Positions 1 through 4,085 of a stretch of 5,277 nucleotides of DNA are shown one piece after another (positions within the stretch are counted from its first letter, which is position 1; the number at the start of each line of letters is the position of its first letter). The translations under genes and the position numbers were made by a program. The notes below the pieces were generated by a model, which was not told where the DNA came from, did no database searches, and was given only the letters and a program-made list of their open reading frames with translations. Source of the DNA: CAZEBW01 sp964510205 (GTDB taxonomy: Bacteria; Chloroflexota; Anaerolineae; VGOG01); assembly GCA_964510205.1 (NCBI GenBank), contig CAZEBW010000138.1:1-5277 (forward strand), in the 5' to 3' direction.

Positions 1-75
1 GCCGCGAGCATCCCCACCGCCAGACAGGAGGCAGCGTCAGAGCGACGATGGCCATAGTATTGGCGTTTACGTTCC

Positions 76-462
76 TCACTCTCTTGCGATCACGTCCATC
101 AGGTTGTCTACGAAAGCGCGCACCTCGGCATCAGTCTGGTAGACCTCTTGCCAGCCAGCGCCTGACGACTGGGCGTCCCTCAACTTCTCGATGGCCCCAC
201 CCTCTAAGCGAGGCGGCGGGGACATCCATGATCGCTCCTGCTGCGCCGCCGTACTGCGCATCAATACCCGCGCAGCATGCTCCACTCGAGCTGAGATGTC
301 GTTTTCTCCACGCAGTAGCTTCCAGACGTAGCTCTTGTGATAAGGCCGCCGACCAGCAGCCTCTCCCAGCATCTCCCCAAATTCGCGCAGGGTCAGGGGG
401 CCGTCTGTGCGGTTTTCTGACAAGGCGTCTTTGAGAGCCTGTAGCGTCACATGGTCAATCAA
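76..462 (-). CDS. Small helix-turn-helix (XRE-like) protein, hypothetical
   Basis: A 128-residue protein. Residues about 23-68 read as an XRE/Cro-like helix-turn-helix: a LTLREFGEMLG helix, a variable turn, then YHKSYVWKLLRGEND, a typical recognition helix and 'G..x.IS' turn, followed by VEHAARVL. The rest (about 75-128) is charged and helical with no recognisable domain and no membrane segment. The start is a TTG, chosen because an AAAGG ribosome site lies 7 nt upstream and an in-frame TAG lies just before it; the next candidate (GTG at codon 5) has no such site. A poor extended -10 (TATCAT, complement of 504-509) lies 40 nt upstream. Likely a DNA-binding regulator or antitoxin-like protein, but no toxin partner is visible. 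The HTH assignment is by pattern only; it shares only the general HTH pattern with the protein at 920-1213. Confidence 0.68.
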   Translation of the reverse strand: MIDHVTLQALKDALSENRTDGPLTLREFGEMLGEAAGRRPYHKSYVWKLLRGENDISARVEHAARVLMRSTAAQQERSWMSPPPRLEGGAIEKLRDAQSSGAGWQEVYQTDAEVRAFVDNLMDVIARE

Positions 463-697
463 ACGAGAGCCTTTCTAGTCGGCGTTTTACCAATTTACGA
501 TAAATGATACCAGGCCTGGGGTTCCCGTTAAAACCCAACGCCTTCCCAACCCCTCTAAAGCGAAATCTCAGCCTGGTTGAGGCGGCGAAATTCGATCTCC
601 GCGACAACCTGATGGTGGGCACTCACCCCATCGGCCTTCGGGGCGCTCGCCCCTCTCCTGGCCCAATGGGATATTCCCCGTGCCTTCGGTTTCTATT
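463..697. other. Intergenic DNA without a convincing gene
   Basis: Open frames here give low-complexity, Pro/Arg/Leu-rich peptides without start signals or family motifs, so I call no gene. Small structures are visible: the 10-bp palindrome CCAGGCCTGG at 510-519, a short dyad ATTTA/TAAAT at 493-505 and a GGGGC/GCCCC hairpin at 640-653 with a GCTC loop. No promoter strong enough to annotate was seen. Confidence 0.5.
689..697 (+). repeat. Target-site duplication, left copy (GTTTCTATT)
   Basis: The nine bases GTTTCTATT lie immediately left of the 101-bp element and recur exactly, immediately right of it, at 799-807. A duplication this precise at both ends indicates transposition-type insertion rather than chance, and fixes the element's boundaries. 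Confidence 0.85.
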
Positions 698-798
698 GGG
701 TGCGTTTCATCTCGGTTGTAGGACGGATTGGTAATCCGTCAATTCGTCGGAATACCATTCCGACCAACAATACCAGCCAACTCACTTGAAACACACCC
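698..798. mobile_element. 101-bp MITE-like element, copy 1, with paired hairpins
   Basis: Non-coding element with imperfect terminal inverted repeats (GGGTGCGTTTCA on the left, TGAAACACACCC on the right, about 16 of 21 positions matching over the longer ends) and a perfect 9-bp target duplication. Inside are two 8-bp-stem hairpins: GACGGATTGGTAATCCGTC at 722-740 and GTCGGAATACCATTCCGAC at 746-764. The second is an inverted copy of the first, with its differences forming compensating base pairs. The copy at 1975-2075 is identical except at two bases. No transposase is encoded, so it would need to be moved in trans. The family is not one I can name; a 9-bp duplication occurs in several IS families. 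Confidence 0.85.
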
Positions 799-807
799 GT
801 TTCTATT
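799..807 (+). repeat. Target-site duplication, right copy (GTTTCTATT)
   Basis: Exact direct repeat of 689-697. Removing 698-807 would restore a continuous pre-insertion sequence. I found no reading frame repaired by that removal, so the insertion seems to have landed in non-coding DNA. Confidence 0.85.
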
Positions 808-882
808 CAATGCCTCGGTGCGCACTCTGTCGACGCGGCTGTGTGCTCACAGGCTGAGGCGCCTGCCGGGTCGGGCCTGGCT

Positions 883-909
883 GCCGCTTTATCGTATGCG
901 TCTAGCGGC
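883..909 (-). terminator. Weak candidate terminator hairpin after the 920-1213 gene
   Basis: GCCGCT at 883-888 and AGCGGC at 904-909 form a 6-bp GC-rich stem with a 15-base loop, starting 10 nt past the stop codon of the minus-strand gene. No run of U follows, so it is not a classical intrinsic terminator and may be chance. Confidence 0.25.
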
Positions 910-919
910 ATCCGTGGCC

Positions 920-1213
920 TCAATCCGAAGTAGCGTCGTCGGCTTCTTCGCTTTCAGCTTCTTGCAGCGGGATGATCTTGAGGAGGTGATTGCCATGCTT
1001 GTAGTATCCGTGCTCCTGGAGGATGTCACGGGGCAGGTCTGGGATGTTGGAGAAGCAGTGCACCACGAAGCGCTCGGTGAGGGGGGACATACCTGCAAGC
1101 TGCATCCAGGTGGTCTGGTAGCAGTAGCCGATGGTGCGTGCGAACCAGGCCTTGCTGCGCCCTGAGGAGTCGAGCCAGTCCAAGAGCTTGGTCAATTTGG
1201 CGGTCTCGTTCAT
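920..1213 (-). CDS. Small HTH (XRE-like) regulator, probably autoregulated
   Basis: A 97-residue protein. Residues about 20-57 resemble a Cro/XRE-type helix-turn-helix: SKAWFARTIGY as the first helix and turn, YQTTWMQLAG as recognition helix, SPLTERFVVHCF as the following helix. The tail (about 84-97) is strongly acidic (EAESEEADD). Two ATGs are available. I chose the inner one at 1213 because an AGGAG site (1220-1224 on the complement) lies exactly 6 nt before it; the outer ATG at 1219 directly abuts the site and would be unusable. The gene is served by a near-consensus promoter (TTGACA, 18 bp, TATAAT) whose -35 is part of a 23-bp palindrome shared with a divergent promoter, the usual arrangement of a self-regulating repressor. 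That it binds this palindrome is inference. Confidence 0.7.
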   Translation of the reverse strand: MNETAKLTKLLDWLDSSGRSKAWFARTIGYCYQTTWMQLAGMSPLTERFVVHCFSNIPDLPRDILQEHGYYKHGNHLLKIIPLQEAESEEADDATSD

Positions 1214-1219
1214 TCGCAT

Positions 1220-1224
1220 CTCCT
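1220..1224 (-). promoter_or_regulatory. Ribosome binding site deciding the 1213 start
   Basis: AGGAG on the minus strand, 6 nt before the ATG at 1213 and directly touching the ATG at 1219. The spacing decides for the inner start codon. Confidence 0.7.
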
Positions 1225-1274
1225 GTGATTCGACATTTGTATATTACGGACTGAAGTGTAGCAGTATCGCTGAC

Positions 1275-1304
1275 ATTATACCACAGAATGTCTATGGATG
1301 TCAA
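1275..1304 (-). promoter_or_regulatory. Sigma-70-type promoter for the HTH gene
   Basis: On the minus strand, TTGACA (complement of 1299-1304) and TATAAT (complement of 1275-1280) are separated by 18 bp. Both hexamers are perfect consensus. Transcription should start near 1268, giving a leader of about 55 nt before the ATG at 1213. The -35 lies inside the left arm of the palindrome, so a protein bound there would block polymerase. Confidence 0.8.
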
Positions 1305-1320
1305 GTCGCCGACTTGACAT
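1298..1320. promoter_or_regulatory. 23-bp palindromic operator shared by divergent promoters
   Basis: Arms ATGTCAAGTCG (1298-1308) and CGACTTGACAT (1310-1320) are perfect inverted repeats around a single central C at 1309. Each arm contains a TTGACA -35 hexamer, one facing each way, so one dimer could occlude both promoters together. The best candidate ligand is the HTH protein encoded at 920-1213. A hairpin or terminator role is less likely because the site precedes both transcription starts. Confidence 0.75.
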
Positions 1321-1342
1321 GTATCGCTATCAGAGCTATATT
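1314..1342 (+). promoter_or_regulatory. Sigma-70-type promoter toward the broken sensor gene
   Basis: TTGACA (1314-1319), 17-bp spacer, TATATT (1337-1342). Start expected near 1349, giving a leader of about 40 nt before the ATG at 1389. The -35 hexamer lies in the right arm of the palindrome, so this promoter should be co-regulated with the divergent HTH gene. Confidence 0.75.
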
Positions 1343-1373
1343 ATAACAAATATCAAAGTCTAAATGATACCAC

Positions 1374-1380
1374 AAGGAGG
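1374..1380 (+). promoter_or_regulatory. Strong ribosome binding site (AAGGAGG)
   Basis: AAGGAGG lies 8 nt before the ATG at 1389. It is one of the best ribosome sites in the window, although the frame it opens survives for only 24 codons. This shows that a real, well expressed gene once began here. Confidence 0.8.
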
Positions 1381-1483
1381 AAGCTCCAATGAATGAGGTA
1401 CAATCCGAGATCCTACGTCGGAGGTGCTGCGGGAGAGTGAGAAGACAGCGAGGGCGATCCTGAACGCTCCCACCGATTCGGCG

Positions 1484-1492
1484 GTGCTGATT
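1484..1492 (+). repeat. Target-site duplication, left copy (GTGCTGATT)
   Basis: Nine bases GTGCTGATT encode V-L-I of the PAS strand and recur exactly at 1637-1645 on the far side of the insertion. Confidence 0.92.
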
Positions 1493-1636
1493 CAATGTCG
1501 GTAAGTTAAGGTGCAACGCACTTCGGCTGACACTCAAAAAGCTGTGATTTCAAGCAGTTTGGTACGTTTTCTTGCCTTATCGGAGCAGAAAGTGCGTTGC
1601 ACCTGGCCTACTCGACGCTTAACTCACTGACAGCGA
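1493..1636. mobile_element. 144-bp MITE-like insertion in the PAS gene
   Basis: The block between the two GTGCTGATT copies has near-terminal inverted repeats, TGTCGGTAAGTTAAG (1496-1510) and CTTAACTCACTGACA (1618-1632), matching at 13 of 15 positions. A second, perfect 14-bp pair lies inside: GGTGCAACGCACTT (1510-1523) and AAGTGCGTTGCACC (1590-1603). It has no coding capacity, so it is non-autonomous. Its length is a multiple of three (48 codons), and so is the insert plus duplication (153 bp). The frame is therefore kept across it, but its own TAA at 1502 ends translation. Its ends differ from those of the two other repeat families here. Confidence 0.88.
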
Positions 1637-1645
1637 GTGCTGATT
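1637..1645 (+). repeat. Target-site duplication, right copy (GTGCTGATT)
   Basis: Exact copy of 1484-1492. Deleting 1493-1645 rejoins TDSAVLI directly to DPEGTIIAINE and restores a normal PAS start. Confidence 0.92.
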
Positions 1646-1860
1646 GATCCTGAGGGGACCATCATTGCCATCAACGAAACAGGAGCCCGGAGACTGGACA
1701 AGAGTGAAGAGGGATTTCTCCAGTTAAAGCAGGACGGCTCGCATAGGATGGCAGGCAGGCGACGCCCTGGTTCTGTTTTCACAAGCTGCTCTTCCCCGAA
1801 GAAACTTGGGGTGCAGTAGGGCCAACCTTTGAGCCGCGACCAACAAATGAAGTGTACAGT

Positions 1861-1915
1861 ACAAATGTACCCTTTTGCATAGGTAAGAATGTACCTATAG
1901 AAAAGGTACATTTGT
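1861..1915. repeat. Long nested hairpin
   Basis: Outer arms ACAAATGTACC (1861-1871) and GGTACATTTGT (1905-1915) are perfect complements, continued by TTTT/AAAA (1873-1876 and 1901-1904) past one unpaired C. An inner stem TAGGTA/TACCTA (1880-1885 and 1892-1897) has a 6-base loop. The stretch is AT-rich compared with its surroundings. It could fold as RNA or cruciform DNA, or simply be paired protein-binding sites. Confidence 0.75.
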
Positions 1916-1936
1916 TTAGGAAATTAGGTACATTTG
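1862..1936 (+). promoter_or_regulatory. Cluster of four GGTACATT boxes (possible operator array)
   Basis: The box occurs inverted at 1862-1871 (CAAATGTACC) and 1888-1895 (AATGTACC), and direct at 1905-1914 and 1927-1936 (both GGTACATTTG). Like-oriented boxes are 24 and 22 bp apart, about two helical turns, and the last box ends 4 bp before the -35 of the 1941-1969 promoter. This is the geometry of activator or repressor sites. The binding protein is unknown. Confidence 0.5.
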
Positions 1937-1940
1937 CACC

Positions 1941-1969
1941 TTGCATATTCGCCTTAGATTTGGTATAAT
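1941..1969 (+). promoter_or_regulatory. Sigma-70-type promoter upstream of the response regulator
   Basis: TTGCAT (1941-1946), 17-bp spacer, perfect TATAAT (1964-1969). The expected start is about 1976, the very edge of the 101-bp element copy 2. The next gene on this strand is the response regulator at 2285, so the leader would be about 310 nt and made mostly of two inserted elements. Confidence 0.7.
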
Positions 1970-1974
1970 AACAA

Positions 1975-2075
1975 GAGTGCGTTTCATCTCGGTTGTAGGA
2001 CGGATTGGTAATCCGTCAATCCGTCGGAATACCATTCCGACCAACAATACCAGCCAACTCACTTGAAACACACCC
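1975..2075. mobile_element. 101-bp MITE-like element, copy 2
   Basis: Same length as 698-798 and differs at two bases (GAG for GGG at the left end, and C for T in the spacer between hairpins). Both hairpins are intact at 1999-2017 and 2023-2041. No clean 9-bp duplication is present. ATAATAA occurs on both sides (1965-1971 and 2078-2084) but at unequal offsets, so this copy's insertion site is uncertain. Near identity of the copies implies recent spread or constraint. Confidence 0.85.
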
Positions 2076-2133
2076 GAATAATAAGGCAGGGCGAGTGTGG
2101 GTGTTCAGGCGATAGGCGTTCAGGGGGTAGCTC

Positions 2134-2233
2134 AGAAACCAGGTTTTTTGGCACTTGCCGTACTGAGTGTGCTTGGTTTCAGGCGGTTTCTGTAGGTACA
2201 AGCAGTTTCTCTAGCGGGAAAAACCTGGTTTCT
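2134..2233. mobile_element. 100-bp inverted-repeat element, family 2, copy A
   Basis: Begins AGAAACCAGGTTTTT (2134-2148) and ends with its exact complement AAAAACCTGGTTTCT (2219-2233). The interior does not code and contains several GTTTC repeats. No target duplication could be seen. The same ends recur at 3438-3539 with a different interior. It sits in the leader of the response regulator gene, about 50 nt before its start. Confidence 0.75.
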
Positions 2234-2284
2234 TGACCCTGGCTGAACGGTTGCTTGAGATGATAGGCGGCTGGGGGGAAGGCG

Positions 2285-2935
2285 GTGGAGAAGATCAGGG
2301 TGCTTTTGGCCGACGACCACGCCGTATTCAGGGAAGGGCTGCGAGATATCATTGCCAGTCAGAGCGACATGGTCATGGTGGGAGAGGCGCGGGACGGCGT
2401 CGAGGCGGTGAACCTGGCCGAAGCGTCAGCCCCCGACGTCATCCTCATGGACATCAGGATGCCTCGGCTGGGCGGCATAGAGGCCACTCGCCTGGTGACA
2501 GAGCGCGTGCCCGAGGCCAAGGTCGTCATCCTGACCATGTATCTCGAGCAAGCCTACTTCGCGGGAGCCATTAAGGCTGGAGCGCGGGGCTACGTCCTCA
2601 AGGACGTGGGCCTGGAGGAGATTCTGGAGACCATACGAGCGGTTCACGGCGGCGAGGTGAGATTCGACTCGGGTCTGGCCAGCCAAGCGCTGACCAAGCT
2701 TTGTCGAGAGACCGAAGACCTGAAGGAGGTTGGCCTGGGCCTGGACGAGCGGGACAAGGAGATCCTTTCCCTGGTCGTAGAGGGGGCCACGAATGCGGAG
2801 ATCGCTGAAGGTCTCTCGCTCTCAGAGCAGACGGTCGGGAATCGCCTTTCGCGCATCTTCAAGAAGCTGGGGGTTAGAAATCGCACCGAGGCGGCCGTTT
2901 ACGCCGTGCGGGAGGGGTTGCTTGCGCCCGCTTAG
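2285..2935 (+). CDS. NarL/FixJ-type response regulator transcription factor
   Basis: 216 residues, the usual length. Receiver domain about 4-120: acidic pair D10/D11, phospho-acceptor D56 in ILMDIRMP, T84 in VVILTMY and K106 in GYVLKD, so all key residues are present. Linker about 121-151, then a LuxR-type DNA-binding domain about 152-208 with LDERDKEILSLVVEGATNAE, SLSEQTVGNRLSRIFKKLGV and RNRTEAAVYA. It should dimerise on phosphorylation and bind promoters. The GTG start has a purine-rich GGGGGGAAGG just upstream and puts the first beta strand at the normal place. It ends 16 nt before the NusG-like gene, so the two are probably co-transcribed. No intact kinase lies nearby; the PAS gene upstream is broken, so the phosphate donor is unknown. 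Confidence 0.95.
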   Translation: MEKIRVLLADDHAVFREGLRDIIASQSDMVMVGEARDGVEAVNLAEASAPDVILMDIRMPRLGGIEATRLVTERVPEAKVVILTMYLEQAYFAGAIKAGARGYVLKDVGLEEILETIRAVHGGEVRFDSGLASQALTKLCRETEDLKEVGLGLDERDKEILSLVVEGATNAEIAEGLSLSEQTVGNRLSRIFKKLGVRNRTEAAVYAVREGLLAPA

Positions 2936-2951
2936 GGGCTCGGAGATAGAC

Positions 2952-3437
2952 ATGCAACATTGGTACACTCTCTACACCAAGCCACATAAGGAACGCCATG
3001 TCAGCAGCTTTCTGCAGAGCAGAGGCTTCGAAACGTATCTCCCTACGATTCAGGTGAAGAGGAATGGCAAGAGGAAGACACAGCCGTTCTTCTCCTGCTA
3101 CCTCTTCGTGCGCATGGACCCCGCCGATGCCCTTCCCGGTGTGCGCTGGACGCCCGGCCTGAGGCGAATCGTCGGCTTCGGTGGAGACCCTGCTGTGGTC
3201 CCTGATCATGCCATTTCCTTGATCCAGAAACGTGTGACCGAGATGGGGGAAGTGGACTACGCCAGTCGTTTCCAGTCAGGTGACCGGGTAGCCATCAAGA
3301 GCGGCCCTCTGCGGTATTTTGAAGCGGTGTTCAATTGCGCCTTGTCCAACCGCGATCGGGCCATGGTGCTGGTGGATTTGTTGGGTCGGTTGACGCGTTG
3401 TGAAGTGGATGTGAGCTGTCTGGAAAAGCTCAGCTAA
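2952..3437 (+). CDS. NusG-like transcription antitermination factor (RfaH/LoaP/UpxY type)
   Basis: 161 residues, close to RfaH and shorter than typical housekeeping NusG. NGN domain about 1-95: WYTLYTKPHKERHV at the start, FETYLPTIQ, then FFSCYLFVRMD, matching the family's 'fPgYlFv' strand, and GLRRIVGFGGDPAVVPD. KOW domain about 106-161: FQSGDRVAIKSGPLRYFEAVF, then MVLVDLLGRLTRCEVDVS. Such paralogues bind RNA polymerase through the NGN domain and help it read through long operons, often for surface polysaccharides. The ATG is preceded by GGAG at 2942-2945 with a 6-nt spacer; a longer upstream reading overlaps the response regulator and would add a non-family extension, so I reject it. It follows the response regulator by 16 nt and an inverted-repeat element begins directly after its stop codon. 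Its operon target is inferred, not shown. Confidence 0.92.
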   Translation: MQHWYTLYTKPHKERHVSSFLQSRGFETYLPTIQVKRNGKRKTQPFFSCYLFVRMDPADALPGVRWTPGLRRIVGFGGDPAVVPDHAISLIQKRVTEMGEVDYASRFQSGDRVAIKSGPLRYFEAVFNCALSNRDRAMVLVDLLGRLTRCEVDVSCLEKLS

Positions 3438-3539
3438 AGAGACCAGGTTTTTCGGAGCCCTGGTACGCAAAACGTACAGATTGGCGGGCGCTTCTGACGC
3501 CCTGGGAAGCTCTGTGGAACTGGGAAAAACCTGGTTTCT
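3438..3539. mobile_element. 102-bp inverted-repeat element, family 2, copy B
   Basis: Begins AGAGACCAGGTTTTT (3438-3452) and ends AAAAACCTGGTTTCT (3525-3539), one mismatch between arms. These are the ends of the element at 2134-2233, but the interior is unrelated. It contains a hairpin GTACG/CGTAC (3463-3477) with a 5-base loop and a CCAGG/CCTGG pair (3443-3462). It starts at the base after the TAA of the NusG-like gene, so the long stem may also act at the RNA level as a processing or attenuation structure. No target duplication is visible. Confidence 0.72.
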
Positions 3540-3660
3540 CATAATTGGAGGGACGGCGCTTAGAAGAGGACAGGCGTCGAATAGCGGAGCCTGCCTGATG
3601 AGGTAGAACACCTATTCTATAGGCGGGCTTGCGGAGGTCTAAATCACGATCCCCAAATAG

Positions 3661-4047
3661 ATGGACCCTATACGTGTGATGCTGGTGGACGACGGTGAGG
3701 CCTTCTTGCGCGCTGCCGTCGAGTTTCTGGAGCAATACGAGAAACTGGCCGTCGTCGCCACAGCCCGCAGCGGGCGTGAGGCACTGGATCAGGCTCCCCG
3801 CCTGCAACCTGACGTCGTTCTCCTCGACCTGAAAATGCCCGACCTGACTGGCTTCGAGATCCTTCTCCAGTTGCGGGCCATGTTGCCCAGGGCTGGCATC
3901 ATTATCTTGACCCTGTATGACTTCGAGGGCTACCGCCAGGTGGCGCTGGCCAACGGCGCCGACGAATTCATCCCCAAGGACAAACTACTCACCGACCTGC
4001 TACCGGCTATCGAGCGCATCGCGCAGATAAAGGGTCGCAACTCTTGA
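3661..4047 (+). CDS. Stand-alone receiver (CheY-like) response regulator
   Basis: 128 residues forming one receiver domain and no output domain. D10/D11, phospho-acceptor D56 in VVLLDLKMP, T84 in IIILTLYD and K106 in EFIPKD are all present, at the same numbering as in the regulator at 2285. It probably acts by protein contact or in a phosphorelay. The ATG is chosen because an in-frame TAG ends at the base before it and the first strand (PIRVMLVDD) needs this start. No good ribosome site is near; the closest GGAGG (3633-3637) is 23 nt upstream, so expression may be weak or leader-dependent. It lies 224 nt after the NusG-like gene. Confidence 0.92.
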   Translation: MDPIRVMLVDDGEAFLRAAVEFLEQYEKLAVVATARSGREALDQAPRLQPDVVLLDLKMPDLTGFEILLQLRAMLPRAGIIILTLYDFEGYRQVALANGADEFIPKDKLLTDLLPAIERIAQIKGRNS

Positions 4048-4085
4048 GAGGTGCCATTGCGACGACATCCTGAAGTCACTGAAAC

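Larger units (their letters stand above)
1389..1819 (+). pseudogene. Broken PAS-domain sensor gene (likely former histidine kinase)
   Basis: The start opens MNEVQSEILRR and then leaves frame. From about 1421 another frame reads EVLRESEKTARAILNAP followed by TDSAVLI, the linker and first strand usual before a PAS domain. At 1493 a 144-bp insertion interrupts and gives the in-frame stop TAA at 1502-1504. After the insertion the same frame resumes: VLIDPEGTIIAINETG and then ARRLDKSEEGF, a classical PAS N-terminal half ('G.I...N..a...'). After about 1710 the match to PAS is lost; that frame stops at 1817-1819. A neighbouring frame (1747-1839) reads PWFCFHKLLFPEETWG and then AVGPTFEPR, which looks protein-like but which I do not recognise. 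No kinase or ATPase domain remains. Given the downstream response regulator, a lost histidine kinase is the natural reading, but PAS domains also occur in other signalling proteins. Confidence 0.75.

Noticed and set aside
504..1165. Two plus-strand open frames across the first 101-bp element
   Set aside because: They run through the mobile element and antisense to the HTH gene, have no ribosome sites and show no protein motifs.
501..1372. 12-bp direct repeat TAAATGATACCA at 501-512 and 1361-1372
   Set aside because: It lies at different distances from and in different orientation to the adjacent starts, with no further copies seen, so no common role can be argued.
698..2075. Repeated hairpins considered as a CRISPR array or tRNA-like gene
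   Set aside because: Only two copies 1.3 kb apart, no regular spacers, no cloverleaf or CCA end; terminal repeats and a target duplication point to a mobile element.
1965..2084. ATAATAA on both sides of the second 101-bp element as its target duplication
   Set aside because: The two copies sit at unequal distances from the element ends, and the sequence is simple AT-rich DNA overlapping a -10 hexamer.
2123..2131. GGGGGTAGC resembling the ops site (GGCGGTAGC) used by RfaH
   Set aside because: Only the short GGTAGC core matches; it lies upstream of the NusG-like gene's own operon rather than of the presumed target, and such a short match is expected by chance.
2793..2951. Longer upstream start for the NusG-like gene
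   Set aside because: The added residues overlap the response regulator in another frame and do not match the family, whereas the ATG at 2952 has GGAG at proper spacing and gives the normal N-terminus.
3611..3623. CCTAT/ATAGG dyad before the lone receiver gene
   Set aside because: Five-base arms with a three-base loop are too short to claim an operator or terminator; no U-run follows.
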